A DNA stretch of 64,000 nucleotides from Agrocybe praecox (GCA_964017145.1 OZ024844.1:2542001-2606000), one strand, 5' to 3'. Counted from the stretch's first letter, positions 19,944 through 31,826 are shown. Notes: a model not told the origin generated them from the sequence alone. Program-made: numbers and translations.

Positions 19944-20380
19944 TAGTTTTTCACAATTATTGAATCATTTTTTTCTTTTACAATTTACTTATAAATGTGG
20001 CATGATGTGGTAATACATGTCAATGGTGGGTGATCAGAGAATTCCCGTGCTTTCTTTAATCAACATTTCATGGCAACTGTCACCTTTCTTGTGCACGTAC
20101 ATCCTGGCAAGGCTTTTTGGTCTCATCGAATCATGGTTAATGCCCTGACCCGTTCCGGGATAAACAATCAAATTCCCACGATAGCCCAAGCTGCGAAACT
20201 CATCAACATCTTTGTTTCGACAAGTTCATTTCATATGACCAGGCGCAGGCTAGGCAATTTTTGCTATATGCAGTACTAGAGGGTATCTGGGACTTGTCGA
20301 GGTGCATCTGGAACTTGTTCGGGACATAGTCAGTTCTATCTTTCGATAACAGCCAGTATTCTTATCTTTTTGTTACTAAA

Positions 20381-23300
20381 TTGAAGGCTATACGCAAGAA
20401 TGTTCCTTGCGAGTGCACCCGGTGTGGTGGAATCGTTCATGTTCCTCAAGAAACACGGTGTTCACATCTGAAAAGAGATAGTGACAACATATATGCTCTT
20501 TTGAGCCTCACTGCAACATCAACTACCACTTCATCATCCACCCAGAACCAATCAGTCTTGGACTCGGAGCCACTGCCCCAGGGTTCCGCAGGTTTTGTAG
20601 GCTCCTCTACCTTGCCACCGACAATCTCTACCGCAGCTTCAGGTGCCAAAGAGCCTGTACATGTTCATAGTGCTCAACCTGCCAGAACTCCTATAAGCGA
20701 ACGTCGACATGCTGCACTTTTAGCTCAAGAAAGACGTGCTGCGTATCTCATGGCCCAGTCTATTGCCACCGCTGAGAATGAAGAAGACCTTGGAGAGAGT
20801 AATGCGGTGATAGATGACGACTGGGAAGATGAACACCAAGATGAAAGTATTGACTGGACAGGTCCGACAGACCACCACATCCAGATCAACAATGCTATGG
20901 CAAACAGCAATGACGTTCAAGAAAGCCTAGTAATATCTCAAGCAACACATGTGCCACAGGTCAAGGTTGACGAAAATTGACCCGATCCATTCTATAAATC
21001 ACATAGTGATACACCACCTCCATCACCGTCTGAAGTACACCCCCAGCCTGGGATATACTTGCTCTATCTTCTTATCACCTGGCTTCATTTACAATTCCAT
21101 CTACCATTTCGAGGCTGCACTGCAGCCATGAATGTATTTCTCCTGGTGCTAAAAGCATTTGGCGTAGTCATAGAAGGCGGATCACCAGTCACGACACTTC
21201 CCAGAATAATGGTCAAACTTCAGATAGAGCCCGTCTTTACCATCCTACCTTGCTGTCCCAATTGTCTTGAAGTTTATCCAGCTACCGTCACCACACCATC
21301 AACATGCGACCTATGCAACTCGTTTATTTTTCAGTCAATGCCATTACTTACAATGAAACGTCTTCCCGTACCAAATCTCCGATTTCCATATAAGAGCATT
21401 GAATCGCAGCTCGAGAGCCTACTTGCGGTTCCTGGTGTTGAAGAGACAATGGATGAATGGCGCAAAGTTAATCGCCAATCAGGACAATATTGTGATATTT
21501 TTGACGGACGTGTTGCTCAAGAAGTTAAAGATCATGATGGTCTGCCATTCTTTCGAAATGGTCCTAATGAAGTTCGAAACGGTCCCAATGATGAGCTTCG
21601 GATTGGTCTTACTCTTGGCGTAGACTGGTAAGTTGAATAATTTATTTTGTTGATCAATTGTTAATTTTAGTTTAAAAGTTCTCTTACTTATGCAGTCAAA
21701 TTGCTCCTTCTCACACCTCTTGCCCAATTTCGTTTAACATTGCTAATCTACCTTCCCATCTTCGGTTGGTCCAATCTTTTATTGTTTATATTTTTTCCTC
21801 ATTACTGACGACTTTTTTCAGATATCGTACTGCAAATCTGCTCCTAATTGGAATAATGCCTGGTCCAAAAGAACAAGACCCGGATCAAGTACAGAGGTTT
21901 ATGTGAATCATTGTCAACGAGTTGATTAGACTCTGGAAAGATGGTGTTGTTGTTAAAACACCGTTATGTCCTGAAGGTCGCCTCATCCGACTTCTCCTTC
22001 TAGCTATATGCTGTGATAAGCCTGCAGCTCATAAGCTAGGAGGATTTGGCTCTCACTCGCACACATATTTTTGTACCCGCTGTTGGATTAAGCAAAGCGA
22101 CAAAATTTCTTCGAAGGCATACGAAAAATCGGGTAAGCAGAAGTCTGCTTTTTTTTTTTTTGGTATCTGTGCTTATGATTCACACAGCCTTTTTACCACG
22201 CACTAATGAAGAACAGCGTATTCTGGGAAATAGATATGTTGCTTGTAAATCTAATGCTGCGCGTGAAGAATTTGTCAAAACCTATGCTACTCGTTGGACC
22301 GAGTTTGCTCGACTCCCTTATTTTGATATCGTCCGAATGATTGTTATTGATCCTATGCATAATCTTATCCTTGGTATGTTTTCCCAAAAATATTTTTAAG
22401 TCTTACTAATCTACGTAGGCTTGGTCAAAAATCATTTTTATCATATTTGGGTTCAAGGCAAAATTCTGAGAAAAACCAAAGAGCTTCGCGCTTTTCATGC
22501 AATTCTCCATGATGTGAGTACCTTAAGCTTATAATTCAAAGGCACCTAGATCTAATAACATTACAGCTTGAACTTCCTTCGTATCTGGGCCGTCTTCCTT
22601 CACTAATGGGTATACCCGCTGGTGGCTCCTTAACGGCTGATCAATGGTTGTTAATGGCTACGGTAGTGGGACCTATTGCGGTAAATGGTTATCTTGGTTA
22701 ATTGATTGAAATTTATAACTAAATAAGACTTACAGGTACCGCAAATATGGCATGATTACATGGCTAATCCCAATGAGGCTCGGATCAACAGAGAGAAAGC
22801 AAATCACTCTCGAATTGCCCAAAAACGCCAAGCAAACAAAAAGACAGCCACAGCTAACAACACTGTACCACATGACGACCCTTTATGTGCACGCAAGTCT
22901 GCTAGAACAACAAATGAAACAGAGAATAATGAGGATGACAAGCCAGCACAATCATGTTTACACCCTGACGATCCTGCAAATTTTCTCAAGCTTTGTGAAG
23001 CATTACAAATTCTCATATCACGGACTATCACAGATGATCAGATCTCAAAGGCAGATGGCTTACTTCGCCAATATTGCAAGGAACTGATTGCCCTTTACGG
23101 TGCTGATGTTATGAAACCCAATCATCATTATTCTGTTCATACGGCTGAATTTGTGTACGACTTTGGTCCACTGCAGGGATTTTGGACCTTTCTTTTCGAG
23201 CGTCTCAACAAAGTTCTCAAGAGTTACAAATTAAACAACCATGGAGGAGGTGAGCTCGAAACTACCTTTTTTCGTGAGTTTCACCGGACAGTAATGACAT

Positions 23301-24233
23301 CTAGACTGGTATATCTTCAAGTTTTTGTGTCAAGAGCCTTTGTATGCTAATATTTCTACGTCAGGTTGCACGCTCGGGTGCTGCAGACCAGCCAGAATGC
23401 TTTCAAGAAGCTGTGCAGAATATGTTCGATGCTAGCGCAGATGATAGAGGAACCGTTCAGTCCTTAGCTCATGAATTAGATCTCGCACGAGAAGATGGTG
23501 AATTTTCATTTCATGTACAAAGCCCTGGCTTACTCTGAAACATCTGTAGATGGTATCACATTTGCACTCAGCCCACGATTCGAAAGTAAATCGTGTGATG
23601 GTGACTTATACAAAAAGTTACTTAATCGTTTGAGTTCATTATTTCCCCAGCTCTGTTTACGTTCGAGCACTGAACTAAACTCAATGTCTTGGAGTGTACC
23701 ACTTCAGCGTATAGCCTCTTTCTACGATTATGCTATTGTCCATCAGCACAGATATTATGCCTCAAATTGGGCAGCATCTGGATCATCATCACTTGTTGAG
23801 GTGGTCGTATCTGAGACTGGGCGAACATGGGCTGGCCAACTCACGGATATTATTCATATTAACCAAGGTAATGGGTATATCTTCACGCTAGGAAACTTTC
23901 GCTGGTTTCGCCCACTACATGTTGATGTTTCAAAGACTATATGGAATGTGTTGTGTGTAACTCTTTTAAGATTATAGTACCCTTGCTTTCTAACAATTTT
24001 TAAAGTATTCCTATTGGAGTCAAGTTGTGGCATAGTAATCACTTCTTACACGAGTCAGAACCAGGTCCACCAACCCTGCTTCCCTTGCAATATCTCAAAA
24101 ATCATGTTGCGTGTTTTGATATCTATGTTAACGACATTCCAGCCTGGGCAACAATTGCTATAAAAAAGGTAAATAAAATAAAAATATTTTATAGTATTAC
24201 AAGGATAACAATAACATCTATTTTCAGCATTAG
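20381..24233 (+). pseudogene. Tnp2-like CACTA transposase, two in-frame stops
   Basis: The N-terminal part shows a Cys cluster (CECTRCGG) and an acidic linker. Then come the conserved Tnp2 blocks DGLPFFRNGPNEVRNGPNDE, LTLGVDW and the DPMHNLILG box, which supply the conserved Asp residues of the DDE-type catalytic domain, and a Cys-His block (HTYFCTRCWIKQS). The C-terminal half has FGPLQGFWTFLFERLNKVLK and a long tail ending at TAG 24231-24233. About ten short GT-AG introns restore the frame (for example 23499-23549). TGA codons at 20978-20980 and 21904-21906 interrupt otherwise continuous frames; the second lies in QRFM-stop-IIVNEL and fits CGA to TGA. No in-frame ATG is visible before 20381, so a 5' exon is missing from this model. 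Confidence 0.8.
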
Positions 24234-24239
24234 AACCTA

Positions 24240-25827
24240 TCAAGGATTGGGAGTTGCATCATCCTGGTGCCCTTCATTGGCGTTTTTATCCTCCTGCTCC
24301 CAAGCGGCTAATATTGCCAAGTCCTCGGGCTCAATTTCATTGTCCGTAATTATAAGCTCTTCCCACCCAGCCGGCGTTCCTTCTAAAAGACTCATCATTT
24401 CATTTCCAGATGTTTTGAGCCAGTTATCGGATACAAGGAACTGTGGAATCAGTCCTTTTTTGGATTTGGATGGGTGGTCGTTATTGGTGTTTTCGGAAAA
24501 CCCATAAAAGGTGACATGATTTGTTTTCTTTCCATGTTTGTTGGCCAACTTATTAAGAGCATAATAGAAGCGGCATAACTATGTCACTTTTAGGTATATC
24601 AAATTTATAGCTGACTGATTCACTCGCCTTCGGTGAATGCCATGATAGTCTTCGAATTTCAAACACCTTCAAACCATGATTTCCTGAAACTTTGGCCTTT
24701 TCGTCCCAGGTATGATGATCGACGTTTCCTGGGCTCCCATCATCATACTCATCAGACATATATCCAGAGTCAAGTGCGGCAGCAAGGCCTGTAATATTGT
24801 GGCTTTTTTCAAAGATAGCCAGAACACCCAAGCGCCGCTGATATTTGGTTTTACGACGGTTATTCAGCTTCGACTGGAGATTTTTCTTCTCCAGCTTAGC
24901 AGCTTCATTGGGGTCCGTTTGAGCTCTATATTTCAGTCTGAGTGTATTAAAATATTGCACTGCAGCCTGTCGGATGGCTCGATCATTCAGATCAGTTTCG
25001 GAAATTGAACTGGTCGACCCAGGAGCCTACCAACAGAATCGGTCAGCCACACTGAACCCCACGGTAAGTTTATTATCGATGGCTTATACCTTTGCATTTG
25101 ATATGACCGTTGAAACAAGGGTATCGAGAAAATGGGCATTGTGTATATCTTTGGCTGCAAGCCAGTTGGAACGCCAATAACCCTCAAGGGTTTTTTCTTG
25201 GTTATTGGGTTCAGGATGAGGTAGAACGAGCACTTGTCCCTTTCCAGGAACTGGTTGGGTTTCTTGAATGTTAAGTAAATCCTTCGCTTGCTGTTGAACT
25301 GCGTCCTAAATTCTCTAGTAAGTATTTCGCTGATTATATCTAATATTTATCTGATTTTTACATACTATTACAGCTTTATTGTATTCCTGAGATTTTTCGG
25401 GAGGCTGGTCGGTCGAAGATGGAGTTGCTGTATTCTCGCCAACATCAGATTGAGCAGGAGCAGCCAACAGTGTCTGTACATGTGTTTCCAGACTCTGCAG
25501 TCGGCTGAGCAGCATTTGGTTGGTTTGCATCTGCTCGTTCATGATCACTTCCAACTGATTATTCCAATTAGATTCAGCTTGTTGTATACAGCGCTCGAAT
25601 GCTAGCAGTGATGGCTGTCCCATCTGGAAAGCAGCATGATTTGATGACCTCATCAAAGAAGAAAAGTCGGCACTGCTAAAGGAGTCATCCTGACGTGAGG
25701 AGTCTAACCGTGGGCGCTTGTTCGGATGTAGAGGTGTTCTCGGATCGTGTGATGAGAAGGAGCTCAATGCACTCAGAGGCTCTGGATTCATTGGTGTTAT
25801 TGGCGTAGATGGATGTGGACTTGGCAC
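24240..25827 (-). CDS. Second CACTA protein, TnpA-like candidate
   Basis: ATG at 25827. Exon 1 (to about 25372) encodes a Ser/Pro-rich head, a basic patch (NKRPRL) and a coiled-coil-like stretch (QMQTNQMLLSRLQSLETHV). Introns follow at about 25371-25307 and 25088-25026. Exon 2 reads EGYWRSNWLAAKDIHNAHFL, exon 3 reads RRKTKYQRRLGVLAIFEKS, and the last part reads KLANKHGKKTNHVTFYGFSE. A one-base frame change near 24575 is needed to link the last two blocks (RFYYALNKLANK), so it may be damaged. The stop lies 6 bp from the transposase stop, tail to tail. DNA-binding partner of Tnp2 is an inference from position and composition. Confidence 0.55.
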
Positions 25828-26486
25828 ATAAGGATACTACACTGTATAGTAACATACGATACAAGGAACGTGTCCAGTGTACCGTATGATACAGATACAA
25901 AGGCTTCCTTGAACCCCTGTATAAAAGATGTCCTAATATGGATATGGATACTGGCTTCTGGTTGGCTACTGCTCTTGCTCAGATAGTACCAGGTGGCGAT
26001 GTCTCTCCGCCACATGCCGCCACAGGGTTAAAGGAATTAGTAATTACCTGATCACAATGTTATAAATTCTAAAAAGATTTTAAGCTCTTTCAGTCAGGAG
26101 GTGGTGTATTTATTAAATTGGAATTCTTATGTTTTCTACAACTAGTTACATCAAAATTTCAAGTTTTTTGTGGTGTGAATAATAATTGCCAGGCAGCGAT
26201 GTCCCTCTACCATGTGCTGCATTAGTATTAAAGGAATAATATAATAACAATCACAACATGACAGCCAAGCAGGCGCCACATTGAGCGCCATATAGTGTTA
26301 AAAAAAAGGGTACATGTTATTAAATGTAGAAAGCCTAAAGGGTCACATTGGACATCGTACAACATTAATATTTTGACATGTATGATGTGTTATGATGAGG
26401 ATTCAATAGATATTGGGATGTTGTTGTGGATGGCAGCACTCAAAGTGCCGCCTAGCATTTAAAAGACAAAATATATGTGCATTAAT

Positions 26487-26690
26487 AAGCATTAAAAAGC
26501 GGCGCTACAAGTGCCCCATTTACAATATACAATTCAAAAATTTACTATTACTATATGTGAGTTAATGAGCATTAAAAAGTGGCGCTACAAGCGCCCTATT
26601 TACAATATACAATTCAAAAATTTACTATTACTATATGTGAGTTAATAAGCATTAAAAAGCAGCACTACAAGTGCCCCAACTAAAATATAC
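26487..26690 (+). repeat. 80-bp tandem repeat, 2.5 copies
   Basis: Units start at 26487, 26567 and 26647 with ARGCATTAAAAAGYRGCRCT. The 80-bp period is exact and the copies differ mainly by transitions. The third unit is partial. Confidence 0.9.
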
Positions 26691-28110
26691 AATTGTGTAT
26701 GTTGATGAATGTGCTGCTGCTCTGAACTTTTTTTTTTGATGAAGTCCACATTTGTGACACAACCACTTCCAGATTTAGACATACATATCAGACACATCAA
26801 CAATGTGCTTGCAATAGAGAGGCCGTGCATACCTGATTCACTCACTGGATTCACTGTTTTTCTTATGTATTATAAACACCTTTTACATTTTTTCTTATTA
26901 ATTAATTAAATTGTTCTTTCAATCCCAGTGTTCAACTCAACTTCAAATTACCATGTGCAGCATCATTAGGCGCTCGGAAAATGCCGAAACATTGTTAACT
27001 TCGCACTTTTCAACGTTTCAACAACTTGAACTTCAATTTGTGGCTTCCTTATCATTTTCAAAAATAAGTAAAAATACAAATCTTGTTCCATACTATTTAT
27101 TATATTTTTGTAACCCATGTGCTTCATTTTCTTGGCTCTTTTGACTCATTTATTTGAGAAGTTCTATACACTAGTATAAAAGACTTGTATATGTTGTAAA
27201 AAATAATACATGGCATTATACCACTCGAAGTCAGTCTTGTTCTTTATTTTAATACATTGTCTACAGTTCTATGCTACTAGAGCTCTCATTATTTATTGTT
27301 ATCTCACCCCAGAGTGATTTGAAATACCTATCTACACTTACACTCTGTGACTTTATTTTATATTGATTTGAAAGCCATGGAAGCACACTCACACCTATCT
27401 ATGCTAAGAGACTCAACAGTGTATCAATATATAATGTATTATATGTTTGCTACTGTGTTGTACTTTGATTGTTTTAGTAATATGTTAATAAGATTTGATG
27501 TATTGGGCGCTAAATGAAGAGTAACCGTAATAATCACCCATTCTCAATGTGTTCAAGAGCTAAGTTTAAGGAATAACATGGGATTTTTAGCCTTTTTGAT
27601 TGTTCATTTTTGGAGTCATATACAAGATGCAGTCTATAAGTCTATGTAGTATGTATGCATGATGGTTTATATTGTAATATACATAATATATGTTTTTGAT
27701 GTACAGAAGCTTTGGTTGAATGTATAAGTTACATTCCGAAAGAATGGGTCAATGACAAATATAGAAGAAAGGGACATTGTTGAATTGATCTCATATTGTG
27801 ATTGAGTGGCCTGAATATACCTAAAAACTATGCTGAGACTTGTATAATCAAATGATATGATACTCAGCTCTCTGGGCGCTTATTTTTTGTGTAAAGGGGA
27901 ACCATAAAAACACTCATAAAAACACCTCTAGTTGGTATATGGTTAAGAAGTTTCTTATCAATTTTAGGTGATGCATGTCACACCACCTTCAAGTTGATGT
28001 ATTGCACTACCACAAAGTATTGTGTATATTATAACCTACTCTGTATATCCTATAATTTGTAAACAATATAGAACATATTATATTATATGCTACACAAATT
28101 GTAATTTTTT

Positions 28111-28750
28111 TAGCAGCTTGTTTTTGTCATTGTTATGGCGGCGCTGCTGGCGGCGCACTGCATACGTAACTTGTGTCTTCTCAATGTATTTTATTGCTGC
28201 AAAGCAATTTGTATATTATATATATTACATATTATATTATGTGCTATGCAAATTGTGATTTTTTTTAGCAGCTTGTTTTTGTCATTGTTATGGCGGCGCT
28301 GCTGGCGGCGCACTGCATACGTAACTTGTGTCTTCTCAATGTATTTTATTGCTGCAAAGCAATGTGTATATTATATATATTACATATTATATTATGTGCT
28401 ATGCAAATTGTGATTTTTTTTAGCAGCTTGTTTTTGTCATTGTTATGGCGGCGCTGCTGGCGGCGCACTGCATACGTAACTTGTGTCTTCTCAATGTATT
28501 TTATTGCTGCAAAGCAATGTGTATATTATATATATTACATATTATATTATGTGCTATGCAAATTGTGATTTTTTTTAGCAGCTTGTTTTCGTCATTGTTA
28601 TGGCAGCGCCACAGGCAGCACACTGCATACTTACCTTGTGTCTTATTACATATATTACATATTATATTATGTGCTATGCAAATTGTGATCTTTTTAGCAG
28701 CTTGTTCTTGTCATTGCTGTGGCGGTGACACTGGCGGCACACTGCCTACT
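28111..28750 (+). repeat. 155-bp tandem repeat, about four copies
   Basis: The word TAGCAGCTTGTTTTTGTCAT starts at 28111, 28266, 28421 and 28576 (variant), exactly 155 bp apart. A further shortened unit starts at 28695 (119 bp later). Each unit holds a GC-rich core (GGCGGCGCTGCTGGCGGCGC) within AT-rich sequence. The period is not a multiple of three, and the ORFs in it are by-products of the repeat. Confidence 0.95.
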
Positions 28751-29132
28751 TAAGATTTTAACTGTATTTGGTTTCTTTTTATTGATAGTGAAACAGTGTA
28801 CAGGTCAGGGAAATAACATATTTTATATGAATTTTGAAATACAATGTCTTTATTTATATGGACAGCACATGATGCGGTGCGACGATTTATTGTGAATTTT
28901 TATTTATCTATTTATTGCCCAACAGCATATTTACAATTTCTGAACCACACTGCTCAAGGTGCTGATGCATTATATTTTGATTGTATGTTATTCAATACCA
29001 GTCGTTGGGGTACCTATCTTGTTTATCCTATTTACAAGTAATACAGAATATTATGTGGTATACAAAATTTAGCATTTATATTGTTGTAGTAGCACTACTG
29101 GCGGCACTACCGGCGGCGCAGTGTGTACAATT

Positions 29133-29476
29133 TTTAAGCCTTAATGTGACCAGTGGTTCAATGAATTCTTTGAACCCACATACAATGCTACGAGACACCC
29201 CATTTGTGAATTTTAATTATGTGTAAGCAGCACACTGGTAAGAGCCAAACATTGTGTGCACATCAAAGGTATAATGTTCTCTTGAAGACACAATACTAAT
29301 GAGAGAGCATATTTGTAAATTCTAATTATATGTAAGTGCTGCCGCCAAGCGGCGCTGAGCGGCAGTGAACATTGGACTGGATTTACCAACCAATCAGGTC
29401 ACAGTTTTCAATGGGCAGACGATTCCTATTTAAGCCTTACTGCGACCAGCGGTTCAAGGAATTCTTTGAACCCGTG
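29133..29476 (+). repeat. Pair of 48-bp direct repeats with a palindromic centre
   Basis: 29133-29180 and 29429-29476 share TTAAGCCTTA, GACCAG and a near-perfect palindrome GGTTCAAKGAATTCTTTGAA followed by CC. A related sequence in reverse orientation lies at about 25865-25915. These may be binding sites for an element-encoded protein. Confidence 0.6.
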
Positions 29477-30096
29477 TCTTATGATACAGTGGATCACCCC
29501 CCCCGTTCACATCTTATGGTACACTGTGGTGTACTTAGCTGGACTTGGGTAATGATGCTGTGGCATCATGCTAGTAGAGTGGAGGTATGTCTGGTGTTGC
29601 ATTAAGTTTTCTGTGATACTGCTGGTGCTAACACCACCTATAGTAGTGCTGTTTACAGCAGATCCACTAGGAACAGACATTCCGTAGGAGTTTCCTGGAG
29701 TGCCGGAGTGACTTGGGGTCATTTCGAAGCTTTTAACGCAGTGTCAAGTAACATTTGAATGAGGAAACGCCTGGAAATTTTCTGTACCCATATTTAATTT
29801 GGAATTATATAAGCAGGATTTATCTAAATTTCGCCAATCTGGGCACAGTTTTTGTGGAGTTTGATGCAATATACTTCAATTTCCAGGGATATACCACTGT
29901 TGGAATTGTTTTCCATCCCAGATGAACTTGAGCCAGGAAATGTCGGCAACTCCGTGTTGGAGGAGATCCCACGGTTAGATATGTTATGAAAACTACGGAC
30001 GGAATGGCCCGGCAAGTGTGTATTTGCTGGGAAAGAAATAGCCGGCAAATGCATAAATTCTCGATCAAGTATATGTCCCGATCTGTCCCATATCCT

Positions 30097-30136
30097 GGCA
30101 TATCCGGCCAAAAGATATTTGGCCCGAAACTCAGTG
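30097..30136 (-). repeat. CACTA right terminal inverted repeat
   Basis: Reverse complement begins CACTGAGTTTCGGGCC. It pairs with the left repeat and is followed by the ATT target copy. Confidence 0.95.
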
Positions 30137-30262
30137 ATTCTGAATATTTCCACGGGGGTGCTGACTCTTCTCCTTTTGGGGTTCCTATTTGTTAGCCGAG
30201 TTTTACCAAAATCGAACGGTTACTCAACTTACGGGCACCCAGAGGACTTGTAGTCTATACCA

Positions 30263-31693
30263 ATGTTCACCGGTGCGCCGCCTCTCCGCGCGTTCACTCT
30301 TGCTTTGATACAGCTAGGAAACATCGGCTCAAATAAGTCGGATAACTTGCGTCATGCTCAGCGCTCTATTCTGAAAGCTGCACAGGGGCAGGGTGCTACT
30401 AAAAAACCAGATCTAATCGTGTTGCCCGTAAGTGTTACTTCGAGATTTCTGACCCTTTGCGATAAATCTAAAGCCACCAGGAATGCTTTAACTCGCCGTA
30501 TGGACACACACACTTTCCAAGTCATGCAGAAGAAATTGGATTTCTTCCAGGAAAACCTTATGACATTGCTAAGAGCTCCAGTGATACCGTTAAAATGTTA
30601 TCTTCCACAGCGAAAGAAGTAAACTCGTGGATTATTGGTGGTACGCATGTCAATCCCAGCTACCTTTTTTCTCTGACACCGAATTAGGATCTATTCCGGA
30701 GCGCGATGCAGGCAAGATATATAATACATGCACGGTGTACAACCCGCAAGGTGAGCAAAGATGATGATGCAATAACACCATCTAAAACATGTACGGTTGC
30801 AGGGGAACTTGTAGCTATACACCGTAAGGTCCATTTATTTGATATCGATATACCAGGAAAAATCAAGTTCAAGGTATGCACGGCCCATTTATGTCCATCC
30901 GTCTAGACTTACTAACGATTTCAGGAAAGCGAAACGTTGACGGGTGGGACGACGCTTAATTCGTTTGACACAGGTTTGCAGCACAAATTATTCCGCCTCA
31001 CAACACTCGAAAGCGCGATGTTCACGGATAAATGCAGATTTTGCGCGGATAGGTCTAGGTATCTGCTATGACATTCGATTCCCCGAGATGGCAATGATCT
31101 CTGCACGTCAAGGCGAGTTCATACCAGCGTTCACAAGCCTGTATTTGACTTTTTGTGTACAGGGTGCCAGATCTTGATTTACCCGAGCGCGTTTAACATG
31201 ACGACGGGCCCCTTGCACTGGGAGCTTTTGCTACGAAGCAGGTTCGTATCCTACTTGCAGTATCTATGTTAAATATTGACTGGACCAGGGCTGTTGATAA
31301 TCAAATATTCATGGCTATGTGTAGCCCAGCAAGAGATCTCAGCGCTGGATATCACGCGGTAAGCACAAAATAGTATATCCTGGCCAAGTACAGAGTTGGT
31401 AATTTCTATGTTTATAGTGGGGGCATACGATGGTGGTTGACCCTATGTGAGTATCTGACACGGTAAAAGAATGATGCCGAATGCTAAAACTTGATCAGGG
31501 GAAGGGTGCTCTCGGAAGCAGGGGAAGGGGAAGAAATCAAGTATGTTGACATTGGTAAGGATTCATCTGTGTATATTTCGACAGATAGCCTGAAAAAGAC
31601 ACAGAACCGAAAGTAATGGAAGAGACGCGGGCAGGGATTCCAGTGACGGTACAACGTCGATTCGATGTTTACAACGATGTTAGCGGAAATTGA
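30263..31693 (+). CDS. NIT3: Omega-amidase, NIT2/Nit3-type nitrilase-superfamily protein
   Basis: Hydrolyses 2-oxoglutaramate and 2-oxosuccinamate to 2-oxo acids and ammonia, and clears deaminated glutathione-type by-products. Spliced from about ten exons (30263-30427, 30481-30640, 30688-30750, 30803-30873, 30925-30973, 31038-31112, 31163-31241 and on to TGA 31691-31693), giving about 290 residues, the family norm. The Glu-Lys-Cys triad is complete: Glu in [10 protein letters not shown], Lys in [10 protein letters not shown], Cys in [13 protein letters not shown]. The C-terminus [17 protein letters not shown] is typical. The intron 31113-31162 uses a GC donor (G|GCGAGT). The last acceptor is ACACAG at 31599-31604; using an earlier AG would give a premature stop. 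The CACTA element ends 126 bp upstream and may have displaced its promoter. Confidence 0.92.
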
Positions 31694-31826
31694 TTTGAAT
31701 TACCGGATTAGTCAATTTTGTAGAAAGTTGTGGATTGTTGTAGAATGATCATCAATTTTAACTAATAAGTGAACAACCACCAACGCCCCTCATCCTTATA
31801 CTTTTCTCTTCTCTCACTGCTTTACC

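Larger units (their letters stand above)
26040..29800. other. Repeat-rich AT-rich right arm of the CACTA element
   Basis: No credible gene. GC-rich islands (GGCGGCGC, AGCGCC, GCGGCAG words) are spaced through AT-rich DNA. They occur in an 80-bp tandem array, a 155-bp tandem array and single hairpins such as 29338-29366 (CTGCCGC...GCGGCAG). A Ser/Thr/Pro-rich minus ORF at 29507-29722 (MTPSHSGTPGNSYGMSV) loosely resembles the start of the 25827 gene but has no continuation. Confidence 0.6.
18479..30136 (+). mobile_element. Complete 11,658-bp CACTA (EnSpm/CMC) DNA transposon
   Basis: Termini are 40-bp inverted repeats with one mismatch, beginning CACTGWGTTTCGGGCC (18479-18518 and 30097-30136). 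ATT flanks both sides (18476-18478, 30137-30139), the 3-bp target duplication expected of CACTA elements. It carries an unknown gene (18938-19943), a Tnp2-like transposase (20381-24233, +), a convergent second gene (24240-25827, -) and a long AT-rich right arm with tandem repeats (26040-29800). The transposase has two in-frame TGA codons, so the element now needs help in trans, but its ends look intact. The right end is 126 bp upstream of the omega-amidase ATG. Confidence 0.92.

Noticed and set aside
23495..23977. Apparent frameshift in the transposase
   Set aside because: A 51-nt GT-AG intron at 23499-23549 restores the frame.
28022..28753. Overlapping ORFs of 78-102 codons with repeated MAALLAAHCIRN sequence
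   Set aside because: They are by-products of the 155-bp tandem repeat; the period is not a multiple of three, and there is no splice or start context.
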